64,000 nt of DNA from Streptomyces chartreusis NRRL 3882 (GTDB lineage: Bacteria > Actinomycetota > Actinomycetes > Streptomycetales > Streptomycetaceae): the NCBI RefSeq assembly GCF_900236475.1, contig NZ_LT963352.1, forward strand, positions 6,762,001 to 6,826,000, in the 5' to 3' direction. The translations under genes were made by a program, and so were the position numbers. The notes beneath the pieces are model-generated. The model was not told the origin of the DNA. It worked only from the letters and a program-made list of their open reading frames with translations, and did no database searches. Positions 28,252-36,674 of the stretch are shown here, in pieces (the stretch's first letter is position 1; each line of letters starts with the position of its first letter).

Positions 28252-28956
28252 ATGGACGCCAGCGGTCTCCCCCTCCTCGACCGGCGCATTTCGGACTGCC
28301 GGGCCTGCCCGCGGCTGGTCTCCTGGCGCGAGGAGGTGGCCCGGACCAAGCGAGCCGCCTATGCGGACTGGACGTACTGGGGGCGGCCGGTGCCCGGGTT
28401 CGGGCCGGCGGACGCCCGGCTGCTCATCCTCGGACTCGCCCCCGCCGCGCACGGCGGCAACCGCACCGGCCGGATGTTCACCGGCGATCGCTCGGGGGAC
28501 GTCCTGTACGAGGCGCTGTACGACATCGGCCTCGCCTCCCAGCCCACCGCCGAGCACGCCCACGACGGACTGGAGCTGTACGGCGTGCGTGTCACCTCGC
28601 CCGTGCACTGCGCCCCGCCCGCGAACAAGCCGACCCCTGAGGAACGGGACACCTGCCGCCCCTGGCTCGTGCAGGAACTGCGGCTGCTGCGTCCGACACT
28701 GCGGGCCGTGGTCGTGCTCGGTGCCTTCGGCTGGCAGGCCGCGCTGCCCGCGTTCGCCGAGGCGGGCTGGCCCGTGCCCCGGCCCCGGCCCGCCTTCGGT
28801 CACGGCGCCCGGGTCCACCTGGACGGCCTGGAGCTCTTCGGCTGCTTCCACGTCAGCCAGCGCAACACCTTCACCGGCCGGCTCACCCCCGTGATGCTGC
28901 GTGACGTGCTGCGAACAGCCGCACGGGCGGCGGGACTCGGCCCTGCCGAAGCCTAG
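28252..28956 (+). CDS. Uracil-DNA glycosylase, family 5 (UDGb-like)
   Basis: 234 residues. Base-excision repair enzyme removing uracil and possibly other deaminated bases. Motif 1 is GLAPAAHGGNRTGRMFTGDRSGD (Ala instead of the Asp/Asn of other families, diagnostic of UDGb), and motif 2 is HVSQRNTFTGRLTP. CRACPRL near the N-terminus and a later cysteine match the family's Fe-S cluster ligands. ATG 28252 is preceded by TACCGT at 28240-28245, which would give a leaderless message; GTG 28249 is an alternative. Its stop overlaps that of the convergent gntR gene in a shared CTAG. Confidence 0.9.
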   Translation: MDASGLPLLDRRISDCRACPRLVSWREEVARTKRAAYADWTYWGRPVPGFGPADARLLILGLAPAAHGGNRTGRMFTGDRSGDVLYEALYDIGLASQPTAEHAHDGLELYGVRVTSPVHCAPPANKPTPEERDTCRPWLVQELRLLRPTLRAVVVLGAFGWQAALPAFAEAGWPVPRPRPAFGHGARVHLDGLELFGCFHVSQRNTFTGRLTPVMLRDVLRTAARAAGLGPAEA

Positions 28957-29606
28957 GGAGCCTCTTCCCCGAACAGATGCCGCACCGTGGAGCGGTAGTT
29001 GGTCCGTACGTGCGTGAGCGCGTGCGCGCGAGCCCGGCCCGGGTCGCCCGAGGCGATCGCCTCGTACAGCTCACGGTGCTCCACGAGCAGCTGCGGCCAC
29101 TCCTCGTTGCGCCGGGTCATCCAGCGCAGCCGGCCGGCGACCGGTTCCAGGGCCTCGGTCAGCAGGCTGTTGCCGGCCATCGCCACGATCCGGTCGTGCA
29201 GGCGGCTGTTGAGGTCCGTGATCAGCTCGGCGTCCCCGGCCTCGGTCGCGGCGGCCGCGCGGTCGAGGAGTTCCTGGACCTCGGCCAGGTCCTGCGGTGT
29301 CGCGCGGGACGCGGCGAGTCCGGCGGCGTAGACCTCCAGGGCCTCGCGCAGTTCGAACAGTTCCTTGACGTCGTTGGGGGTGAGACGGCGTACGACCGTG
29401 CGGCGGGGCGTCTCGAAGTGGACGAAGCCCTCGGCGACGAGCGCCCGGATCGCCTCCCGGACCGGAACGCGCGAGACGCCGAAGCGCTCCGCCAGCTCGC
29501 GTTCGACCAGGCGGTCGCCGGGACGGAGGCTGCCCGCGATGATCTCCTGCCGCAGTTCGGCCGTCACGCGTTCGCGCACCGCTCCCAGAGGTTCGATCTT
29601 CGTCAT
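28953..29606 (-). CDS. GntR family regulator (FadR/FCD subfamily)
   Basis: 217 residues from ATG at 29606. N-terminal winged helix (about 8-72: GSLRPGDRLVERELAERFGVSRVPVREAIRAL) and C-terminal all-helical FCD ligand-binding domain (FELREALEVYAAGLAASRA, LHDRIVAMAGN, HRELYEAIASGDPGRARAHALTHV). FCD His/Asp residues that hold a metal in related proteins are present (HDRIV, H of HRELYEAI). Divergent from the NCS1 permease and racemase-like genes; probably represses them via the palindrome at 29700-29713. Confidence 0.9.
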   Translation of the reverse strand: MTKIEPLGAVRERVTAELRQEIIAGSLRPGDRLVERELAERFGVSRVPVREAIRALVAEGFVHFETPRRTVVRRLTPNDVKELFELREALEVYAAGLAASRATPQDLAEVQELLDRAAAATEAGDAELITDLNSRLHDRIVAMAGNSLLTEALEPVAGRLRWMTRRNEEWPQLLVEHRELYEAIASGDPGRARAHALTHVRTNYRSTVRHLFGEEAP

Positions 29607-29675
29607 GGACCCCATCTTCGCCGAGGCGAGGTGTCTTTTACGCAGCGTTAACAAGAGCGACATCGGTCAGAACTG

Positions 29676-29713
29676 TTGACGGCGAGACCATGACCGCAGT
29701 TTGGTATACCAAA
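29676..29713 (+). promoter_or_regulatory. Promoter with GntR-type palindrome TTTGGTATACCAAA
   Basis: The perfect 14-base palindrome at 29700-29713 matches the TGGTATACCA class bound by FadR/VanR-subfamily GntR proteins. TTGACG at 29676-29681 could be the -35, placing the palindrome across the -10 region (TTTGGT after an 18-base spacer), a typical repressor position. Confidence 0.75.
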
Positions 29714-29791
29714 GCCCCCCGCAGAGTGGACCCCGCACAGCAGTCCCTCACCGAGCAGTCCTCCGTCGTCCCCTTGCTCATGGAGGCCCCC

Positions 29792-31258
29792 GTGTCCCTC
29801 GCCGACCGTGCCGCAACCACCGGAAGCCCAGCGTTCGTCCCCGATCCCCGGCTCACCAACGAAGACCTCGCGCCCGCCAAGAAGCGCAACTGGAAGGTTT
29901 TCGACCTCTTCGCCATGTGGATGTCCGACGTCCACAACCTCGGCAACTACACCTTCGCCGCCGGGCTGCTCTTCCTCGGCATGAACGTCTGGCAGATCTT
30001 CACGTCGCTGCTCGTCGGCTTCGTGATCATCTACATCGGCATGAACTGGATGGGGAAGATCGGGCAGCGCCACGGCGTCCCCTTCCCGGTCGTCAGCCGG
30101 ATCGCCTTCGGCGTCTGGGGCGCCAACATCCCGGCGCTGATCAGGGCCGTGATCGCCATCATGTGGTACGGCATCCAGACCTACCTGGCCTCCGTCGCCG
30201 TCAACGTGATGCTGCTCGCGGCCTGGCCCGGCCTGGAGTCGTGGACGCACAACTCGTTCCTCGGGCTGGACGCGCTCGGCTGGGTCTCCTTCATCGCGCT
30301 GTGGCTGGTCCAGGCGGCGATCATCAGCCGGGGCATGGAGTCGGTCCGCAAGTTCCAGGACTTCTGCGGTCCGGCGATCTGGCTCGTGATGATCGCGCTG
30401 GCCGTGTGGATCCTCGCCAAGGCCGGCTGGACGATCTCGCTCACCTCCACCCCGCACCCGGTGTCCGTCGGCGAGCAGTGGCGCCAGTGGTTCGGCGCGA
30501 TCGGCCTGGTCCTCGCCACGTACGGCACCCTGATGCTCAACTTCTGCGACTTCTCCCGCTTCGCGCCCGACTACAAGTCCGTCAAGCGCGGCAACTTCTG
30601 GGGCCTGCCCATCAACTCCACGGCCTTCGTGATCGTGTCGGTCATCGTCACCGCGGGCGCCTTCGAGGTCTTCGGCAAGGAGATCACCGACCCGGCCTAC
30701 CTCGTCGCCGAGATCGGCAACACCTGGGTGCTCGTGCTGGGCGCGCTGACCTTCGCCATCGCCACCATGGGCGTCAACATCGTCGCCAACTTCGTCTCGC
30801 CGGCGTACGACCTCGCCAACGTCTGGCCGCAGAAGATCACCTTCAAGATCGGCGGCATGATCAGCACGGTCGCGGCCCTGCTCGTCACGCCCTGGAACCT
30901 CTTCTCCAACCCGACCGTCGTGAACTACTTCCTCGGTGGCCTCGGCGCCTTCCTCGGCCCGCTGTTCGGCGTGATCATGGTCGACTACTACTGGGTCAAG
31001 CGCGGCCGGGTGAACGTGGACGAACTGTTCGACGCCACGCCCGGCTCCCGCTACCACTACCGCAAGGGCTTCAACCCCAAGGCACTGTGGGCGTTCCTGC
31101 CGGCGGCCGGTGTGGCGGCGGTCCTCGCGCTGGTGAAGACCTTCAGCGACGTGGCGCCGTACTCCTGGTTCATCGGCACGGCGATCGCCGCCGGGCTCTA
31201 CGCGGTGCTGTGCCGCCCCGAGCGTGCCACGGCCGCCCAGCCGGCGGAGGTTCGATAG
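29792..31258 (+). CDS. NCS1 family nucleobase/hydantoin:cation symporter
   Basis: 488 residues with 12 transmembrane helices. GTG at 29792 is chosen because GGAGG stands five bases upstream; earlier in-frame starts at 29690 and 29780 precede or overlap that site. NCS1 motifs: NLGNYTFAAGLLFLGMNVWQ, FGVWGANIPALIRAVIAIMWYGIQTY, NFCDFSRFAPD and a VDYYWVKRGRVNVDELF tail. The family imports uracil, allantoin, hydantoins or cytosine. The racemase-superfamily gene follows by two bases, so a cyclic amide or hydantoin-like substrate is likely. Confidence 0.92.
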   Translation: MSLADRAATTGSPAFVPDPRLTNEDLAPAKKRNWKVFDLFAMWMSDVHNLGNYTFAAGLLFLGMNVWQIFTSLLVGFVIIYIGMNWMGKIGQRHGVPFPVVSRIAFGVWGANIPALIRAVIAIMWYGIQTYLASVAVNVMLLAAWPGLESWTHNSFLGLDALGWVSFIALWLVQAAIISRGMESVRKFQDFCGPAIWLVMIALAVWILAKAGWTISLTSTPHPVSVGEQWRQWFGAIGLVLATYGTLMLNFCDFSRFAPDYKSVKRGNFWGLPINSTAFVIVSVIVTAGAFEVFGKEITDPAYLVAEIGNTWVLVLGALTFAIATMGVNIVANFVSPAYDLANVWPQKITFKIGGMISTVAALLVTPWNLFSNPTVVNYFLGGLGAFLGPLFGVIMVDYYWVKRGRVNVDELFDATPGSRYHYRKGFNPKALWAFLPAAGVAAVLALVKTFSDVAPYSWFIGTAIAAGLYAVLCRPERATAAQPAEVR

Positions 31259-31260
31259 AC

Positions 31261-31983
31261 GTGCGGATCGTCGTCACCAACTGCAACACCACGCAGGAGA
31301 TGACCGAGGAGATCGTACGAGGTGCCCGGGCCGCCGCAGGCCCGGGCACCACCGTGACCGGACTGACCCCCGCCTGGGGGCCGGAGTCCGCGGAGGGCTG
31401 GCTCGACAGCTACCTGTCCGCCGCGGCCGTCCTGGACACGCTGCGCACGTACGACGGACCGCCGTACGACGCCGTCGTCATGGCCGGCTTCGGGGAGCAC
31501 GGCCGGGAGGGCGTCCGGGAACTGGTGGACGCACCGGTCGTCGACATCACCGAGGCGGCAGCGCACCTGGCCTGTCTGCTGGGTCGCCGCTACGGCGTCG
31601 TCACCACGCTGGAGAGGTCCGTCGGCCAGATCGAGGACAGCCTGGAGACGGCTGGCGTGGCCCGCAACTGCGCCGCGATCGTCGGCACGGGCCTGAACGT
31701 GCTCGACCTCGGCGACGACGAGCGCACCGAGACGGCGTTCCTGGCCGCCGCCGAGCGGGCGTGCGCGGCCGGGGCCGAGGTACTGGTGCTGGGCTGCGCC
31801 GGCATGACGGGGTTGCAGCGGCTGGTCGGGGAGAAGCTGGGCCTGCCGGTCGTCGACGGGGTCGCCGCCGCGGTCAAACTGGCGGAATCGCTGGTGGCGC
31901 TGGGGCTGACGACGAGCCGGGCGGGGAGCTACGCCGAGCCGCTGGCGAAACGGAGGGTGTGGGGGCGGCCCGGACGGCACTAG
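31261..31983 (+). CDS. Asp/Glu/hydantoin racemase superfamily enzyme lacking the first catalytic Cys
   Basis: 240 residues from GTG at 31261, two bases after the permease stop. Fold typical of hydantoin/allantoin racemase (VVTNCNTTQEMTEE, VLVLGCAGMTGL). Racemases use two cysteines, the first in a CFGDPG-like motif. Here the equivalent reads VMAGFGEHG with Gly76, while the second, Cys179, is kept. The Gly/Cys pair is that of arylmalonate decarboxylase in the same superfamily, so racemase activity is doubtful. The operon with the NCS1 permease still suggests use of an imported amide or dicarboxylate-type compound. Confidence 0.82.
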   Translation: MRIVVTNCNTTQEMTEEIVRGARAAAGPGTTVTGLTPAWGPESAEGWLDSYLSAAAVLDTLRTYDGPPYDAVVMAGFGEHGREGVRELVDAPVVDITEAAAHLACLLGRRYGVVTTLERSVGQIEDSLETAGVARNCAAIVGTGLNVLDLGDDERTETAFLAAAERACAAGAEVLVLGCAGMTGLQRLVGEKLGLPVVDGVAAAVKLAESLVALGLTTSRAGSYAEPLAKRRVWGRPGRH

Positions 31984-31984
31984 G

Positions 31985-32590
31985 TCATGCCGGGCCGTCG
32001 AGTGTGACGTCGTCGCGATGAGCCCCGTAGAACGCCGCCTGACGGGCCATGACCTCCCGCATCGAGGTGCCGCGCGGGATGCCGTACACCGTGCCGGGGA
32101 AGTCCAGCGCCTCCTGCACCTGCCACAGCTCGTCGTGCTCGCCGGGGGCGAAGAGCCGGGCCCGGGGCGCTCCCGCCGCGATCCAGCCGATGGGCAGGAC
32201 GGTGCCGGGCGGCAGCACGGAGTTGACGTGCAGCACGCTGTGGATCCGCAGTTCGGATCCGGCGCTCGCGACGGCGCCCGGGAAGACGCAGGCGCCGGTG
32301 GCCACGAAGACCTCGTCCTCCAGGGTCGCCCCGTTGACATGGGCGTGCGGGCCGACGAGCACGGCGTCACCGATCACCGTGGGGTGCCCGGCCCGCCCCC
32401 GCACCAGCGCGTTCTCCATGACGACGACGTCCGATCCGACCCGCACCTCCCCGTCCTCGGCGGTGAGCACGGCCCCGTGCAGCACCCGGCTGCGCTCACC
32501 GAGGACGACGGCCCCGCACAGGACGGCCGTCGGGGCGACGTACGCGGACCCGGGGACGACGGGGCGCCGCCCGCGGTGCTCGATCAACAT
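31985..32590 (-). CDS. Gamma-carbonic anhydrase-like hexapeptide-repeat protein
   Basis: 201 residues from ATG at 32590, with AGGAGGAACGCC before it. Left-handed beta-helix hexapeptide repeats (SAYVAPTAVLCGAVVLGERSRV, VVVMENALVRGRAGHPTVIGDAVLVGPHAHVNGATLED). His residues HVNGA and HPTVIG are placed as in gamma-class carbonic anhydrase/PaaY-type metal sites, but the full three-His set is not obvious (HSVLHVN later). It is convergent with the racemase-like gene. True anhydrase activity is not established from sequence. Confidence 0.78.
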   Translation of the reverse strand: MLIEHRGRRPVVPGSAYVAPTAVLCGAVVLGERSRVLHGAVLTAEDGEVRVGSDVVVMENALVRGRAGHPTVIGDAVLVGPHAHVNGATLEDEVFVATGACVFPGAVASAGSELRIHSVLHVNSVLPPGTVLPIGWIAAGAPRARLFAPGEHDELWQVQEALDFPGTVYGIPRGTSMREVMARQAAFYGAHRDDVTLDGPA

Positions 32591-32634
32591 GGCGTTCCTC
32601 CTGGCTCGACGGGCTGCCGGCCGCCGGCTGCCGA

Positions 32635-33036
32635 CTACCCGGGAACGACGGCTGTCGCCGTAATCTCCACCAGCTGTCCCGTGTACCCGAGGCACGCCAC
32701 GCCGATCAGCGTCGACGAGTGCGGCCCGGCACTGAGCCCGGACGCCTCGACGACCTCCCAGACGGCCGACAGCACGGCCGGCTCACTGCCCACGACGTAC
32801 ACGTCGGTCGACACGACGTGCGCCAGGTCGCTGCCCACCGCGGTCAGTTGCTCCCGCAGGTTGCTGATCACCTGCTCGGCCTGCCGCACGGGGTCCCCGG
32901 GGCCGACCAGCTCGCCGCCGGCATCCAGTGGCACCGACCCGGCGAGGAACGCCAGCCGCGTGCCGGCCTCGACGACGGACGCGTGGGAGTAGGTGGGCGG
33001 CGGAAACAGGCTCGGGACAGTGACTCGCTGGATCAC
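32635..33036 (-). CDS. RidA family protein
   Basis: 133 residues from GTG at 33036 with GGAG upstream. YjgF/RidA trimeric fold: YSHASVVEAGTRLAFLAGSVPLD, QAEQVISNLREQLTAVGSDL, VVSTDVYVV and LIGVACLGYTGQLVEITATAV. The Arg of classical 2-iminobutanoate deaminases (R105 in E. coli, near the end) is absent: this position falls in a GVACLG-type loop. It is therefore more likely an Rid subfamily other than RidA proper. Cytoplasmic. Upstream of the gamma-carbonic-anhydrase-like gene on the same strand. Confidence 0.85.
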   Translation of the reverse strand: MIQRVTVPSLFPPPTYSHASVVEAGTRLAFLAGSVPLDAGGELVGPGDPVRQAEQVISNLREQLTAVGSDLAHVVSTDVYVVGSEPAVLSAVWEVVEASGLSAGPHSSTLIGVACLGYTGQLVEITATAVVPG

Positions 33037-33186
33037 GGGGGTCTCCGATCTACGGGCGGGAGCCGAGGGCAACCCGCCGATCATGCGAGGTTCCGGCACA
33101 CGGGCGCACCCGTTTTTCGGTTCACCCTCGTCCGAGCGTTCCCCTACGCTTCCCGAGCAGTACCCGCCGGCCCAGGAGCGACGCCC

Positions 33187-33963
33187 GTGCCCACCCTCCC
33201 GGACGAGACCTTCCTCGGCACCACCGCCGACCGCCTCGCCGCCCTCCCCACCGTCGAGGCCGTCACCCTCGGCGGCTCCCGCGCCCAGGGCACCGAACGC
33301 CCCGACAGCGACTGGGACCTGGCGATCTACTACCGGGGCGCCTTCGACCCGGAGGACCTCCGTGCGGTCGGCTGGGAGGGTGAGGTCTGCGAGGTCGGCG
33401 CGTGGGGCGGCGGCGTCTTCAACGGCGGTGCTTGGCTGACCGTCGACGGAAGGCGCGTGGACGTGCACTACCGCGATCTCGACGTCGTCGAACACGAGGT
33501 GGCGGAGGCGGAGCGGGGCCGCTTCCGGGTCGAGCCGCTGATGTTCCACCTGGCGGGCATCCCGACGTACCTGCTCGCCGCCGAACTCGCGATCAACAAG
33601 GTGCTGCGGGGCGAACTGCCGCGCCCCGCGGCCTACCCGCCGGCACTGCGCGAGACCGCCCCGGCCCACTGGCACGGCACGGCCACGGCCACCCTCGCGT
33701 ACGCGAAGGCGGGTCACGCGCCCAAGGGTGCGGTCACCCAGGTCGCGGGCGCGATCGCCCTCGCCGCGACGCAGACGGCGCACGCGGTGCTGGCGGCGCG
33801 GGGGGAGTGGGTCACGAACGAGAAGGACCTCGTCGCGCGGGCCGGTCTGCGGGAAGTGGACGCGGTTCTGGGCACCCTCACCGGCGCTCCGGACGAGCTC
33901 GCGAAGAGCATCACCGACGTGGAGACGCTCCTGCACCGGGCCGTGGCGGCAGCGCGGAGCTGA
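33187..33963 (+). CDS. Nucleotidyltransferase domain protein
   Basis: 258 residues from GTG at 33187, with AGGAG eight bases before. The nucleotidyltransferase motif is LGGSRAQGTERPDSDWDLAIYY (GS...DxD), with a third acidic residue in RRVDVHYRD. A helical C-terminal region (HLAGIPTYLLAAELAINKVLRG, VGTLTGAPDEL-type) follows. It resembles stand-alone minimal nucleotidyltransferases or aminoglycoside-type enzymes; no substrate can be assigned. A plausible promoter, TTCACC-18-TACGCT, lies at 33121-33150. Confidence 0.82.
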   Translation: MPTLPDETFLGTTADRLAALPTVEAVTLGGSRAQGTERPDSDWDLAIYYRGAFDPEDLRAVGWEGEVCEVGAWGGGVFNGGAWLTVDGRRVDVHYRDLDVVEHEVAEAERGRFRVEPLMFHLAGIPTYLLAAELAINKVLRGELPRPAAYPPALRETAPAHWHGTATATLAYAKAGHAPKGAVTQVAGAIALAATQTAHAVLAARGEWVTNEKDLVARAGLREVDAVLGTLTGAPDELAKSITDVETLLHRAVAAARS

Positions 33964-34136
33964 CCTGGCACGGCCGTCGGTGATTGCGTTCATAAAGAAC
34001 CCGGCTTTCCCGTACTCCGTCACGTTCCGGAAACCTTTCCTCCAGGAACCCCGCCTACTGTGGGCACCCACACCCCCGCCCCGGCCACCGTCGCCCGAAG
34101 GCCCACCCCTGCCCTCGACGAGTCGACAGGAGCCCT

Positions 34137-36119
34137 GTGTCCCGGTCCCGCCGTGCCTTTCTCGCGTTGCCGCCCTGGCTCGCGCACGCCCTGCGCGCGC
34201 AGCGGGGGCCGGTGCCCTGGAGCGCGGTGACGCGGGGAGCCCTGTCGGCGGGGCCGCTGTTGCTGGTGGCCGTGCAGGTCGGGCGTACCTCGCTCGGGGT
34301 CGTCGCCGCCATCGCCGCCATGCTCGCCGGGATCAACGACCGGCCCGGGAGCCGGCGGGCCTCGGTCAAGCGGATCGGGGTGCCCGCGCTGGGCGGTGCC
34401 CTGGGGCTGGTGGCCGGGACGTACGCCGGGCAGCAGACCGGCGCGGTCGTGCTGACCGTGCTCCTCACCTTCGTCGGGCTCGTCGCCGGGAGCATCAGCG
34501 CGATCGGGCCCGTCGCGTCCGCCGTCGGGACGCAGCTGCTCGTCGGCTCGGCGATCGGGGCCGGGATGCCCCTGCCGGAGCCGGGGTGGGAGCGTGCGCT
34601 CGCCTACGTCGCGGGCGCCGGGTGGCTGCTGGCACTCCGGCTCGTGCTGCCCACGCCCGGTTCCCTCGCCGGGGACTTCCGGTTCGACGGGGAGCGGGCG
34701 GCCGTCGCCGGCGTGTACGAGGCCGTCGCCGAGCTGCTCGACGCGGTCGGCGGGCCCGAGGCCATCCGCCGCCGGGCGGCGCTCACCGCCGCCCTCGACC
34801 ACGCGCAGGACGCCCTCGCCGGGCCCCGGCTGCGGCGGTACGCCTCCTCCTCCGCCGAGCGGCGGCTGCACGCGCAGTACGCCGCCGCCCTGCCCCTCGC
34901 CGAGGCCGCCACCGCGCTGGCGTGGGCCGGAGAGGCCGTCGCCGAGCGGGCCTCCGAAGGACCCCGGCGGCTCGCCGCCGCCGTGCGCGGCAACAGCCAC
35001 ACCGGGCCGCTGCCCGCACCCTCCCGCTCGGCGCCCGCGCTGCGCGCGCTCGACGACGCCCTCCTGCACGCCGCCGAGGTGTTCGACCAGGGCAGGGGCG
35101 GCGATCTGCACACCCGGCCCCGTACGCCCAGGGACCGGCTGCGCGCCGCCTTCGGCAGCGCCGGACGCGAGTACGGGCTGCGGGTCGCCCTCTGCTTCGG
35201 GGCCAGTTCGGCGGTCGCCCAGGCCCTGCACCAGGGCCAGTGGTACGGGCAGCACGAGCACTGGTACTGGCTGCCGGCCACCGCCGTCTTCCTCGTCAAG
35301 CCCGACCTGGGACCGCTGGCCTCGCGGGTGCTGAACCGGGCCGCCGGGACCGTGCTCGGCGCCGTCGTCTTCGCCGGATTCGCCGCCGTCCTGCCCCGGC
35401 CCGAAGGGCTCATCGCGCTCGTCGCCCTCAGCGGAGCGCTCATACCCGTCGCCACCCGGCACTTCGCCGCCCAGACCGCGGTCGTCACGGTCCTCGTTCT
35501 CGCCCTGGTGATGGTCGGCGGTGAACCGCAGGCCTCCATGGGGCGGATCGGCGAGACGCTGCTGGCCTGTGCGATCGTGCTGATCGTCGGGCACCTGCCG
35601 ATGCCCGGGCAGCGCGGCGGGGGAGTGCGCGCCCGGCTCGCCGCGGCGAGCGACGCCGCGTTCGCCTACCTCACCCACGTCCTCGACGAGGCCGACGCCC
35701 CGCGCATCGGCACCTCCGGCAGGCCCTCCGAGCGCCCCGGCACCTCCTCCGAGCGTCCCATCACCCCCTCCGACCACCGCGCCACGCCTTCCGACCTCCG
35801 CGCCACCCCCTCCGAGCCCCGCGCCACCCGCTGGACCCTGCGCCGCGAGGCCTACCGCACCCTGGCCGAGGCCCGGACGGCCATCTCCCTGTCCGCGCAC
35901 GAACTGCCCGCCCTCGCCCGGCACACCGAGGGCGCGGACGAGGTGGCCGACCTCCTCGAACGCCTCGTCGACACCACCACCGCCTGCGCCGTCCACCTCG
36001 ACGACACGGGACGGATCGGCCCCGAGCACACCGAGCGCCTCACCGCCCTCCTCGACGAACTCGCCGGACCGGTGGAGCGGGTGGGGCTACGACTTCCCCG
36101 GACGCCCCTCGCCGGATAG
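34137..36119 (+). CDS. FUSC family inner-membrane protein
   Basis: 660 residues from GTG at 34137 (AGGAGCCCT upstream). Two blocks of transmembrane helices (about 35-165 and 360-480) separated by a helical cytoplasmic region, as in fusaric-acid-resistance/YccS proteins. LPATAVFLVKPDLGPLASRVLNRAAGT is the FUSC_2 signature. After the second block comes a hydrophilic linker of seven-residue repeats (xxPSExRATPSD; 21-base units at about 35720-35830), then a helical C-terminal domain. Probably an efflux-related membrane protein with unknown substrate. The 3' end overlaps the convergent methyltransferase by 33 bases. Confidence 0.88.
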   Translation: MSRSRRAFLALPPWLAHALRAQRGPVPWSAVTRGALSAGPLLLVAVQVGRTSLGVVAAIAAMLAGINDRPGSRRASVKRIGVPALGGALGLVAGTYAGQQTGAVVLTVLLTFVGLVAGSISAIGPVASAVGTQLLVGSAIGAGMPLPEPGWERALAYVAGAGWLLALRLVLPTPGSLAGDFRFDGERAAVAGVYEAVAELLDAVGGPEAIRRRAALTAALDHAQDALAGPRLRRYASSSAERRLHAQYAAALPLAEAATALAWAGEAVAERASEGPRRLAAAVRGNSHTGPLPAPSRSAPALRALDDALLHAAEVFDQGRGGDLHTRPRTPRDRLRAAFGSAGREYGLRVALCFGASSAVAQALHQGQWYGQHEHWYWLPATAVFLVKPDLGPLASRVLNRAAGTVLGAVVFAGFAAVLPRPEGLIALVALSGALIPVATRHFAAQTAVVTVLVLALVMVGGEPQASMGRIGETLLACAIVLIVGHLPMPGQRGGGVRARLAAASDAAFAYLTHVLDEADAPRIGTSGRPSERPGTSSERPITPSDHRATPSDLRATPSEPRATRWTLRREAYRTLAEARTAISLSAHELPALARHTEGADEVADLLERLVDTTTACAVHLDDTGRIGPEHTERLTALLDELAGPVERVGLRLPRTPLAG

Positions 36120-36674
36120 CCGCCCGGGCCCCACCGCGATGCCCAACAGCCCCACCAGGCCGCCGCCCTGCGCGGTCGCGGCCCGGCGCACCTCGGTCGC
36201 GAACCCGTGCCCCGCGACCGCCTGCTGCACCTTCGCGGCGATCTCCTCGGCCCGCTTCCCGTCCGGCGGTTCCCAGCACAGGCACAGCAGGCCTTGCGGC
36301 GCCAGCCAGCGCCTCAGCGAGGTCAGTTCCCGGTCCGCCGGGCGGGTCCAGAAGAGGTTGACATTGACCGCCAGGATCCTGTCGAAGGAGCCGGTGGCGA
36401 AGTCGGCGTCCTCCAGCGACAGGGTGTGGACGGCGGCCCTTCCGGTGGTGAGCGCGTCGCTGTTGCGGCGGCGTGCCGCCTCGACGGCCTTGGCGGAGCG
36501 GTCGATGCCGGTGACGGTGCCTGTGACGAGGCGGTCGTGGATCAGCGCGACGGCGACCCCCCGGCCACAGCCGACCTCCAGCACCCGGTCGTCAGGTGCC
36601 GGGTCGAGGACCTGCACCGCCCATCTCAGGCGCTCCGGGACGTCGATGGTGCTCAGCCCCCGACCCGTATCCAC
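36087..36674 (-). CDS. Class I SAM-dependent methyltransferase
   Basis: About 195 residues from a GTG at 36674 that overlaps the end of the upstream nuclease gene by 22 bases; no strong ribosome site is seen, so the start is uncertain. Core motifs: DDRVLEVGCGRGVAVALI (motif I), TVTGIDRSAKAVEAAR (motif II), FDRILAVNVNLFW and LRRWLAPQGLLCLCWEPPD. Short proteins of this class usually act on small molecules. Probably translationally coupled to the endonuclease/exonuclease/phosphatase gene. Confidence 0.8.
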   Translation of the reverse strand: MDTGRGLSTIDVPERLRWAVQVLDPAPDDRVLEVGCGRGVAVALIHDRLVTGTVTGIDRSAKAVEAARRRNSDALTTGRAAVHTLSLEDADFATGSFDRILAVNVNLFWTRPADRELTSLRRWLAPQGLLCLCWEPPDGKRAEEIAAKVQQAVAGHGFATEVRRAATAQGGGLVGLLGIAVGPGRLSGEGRPGKS

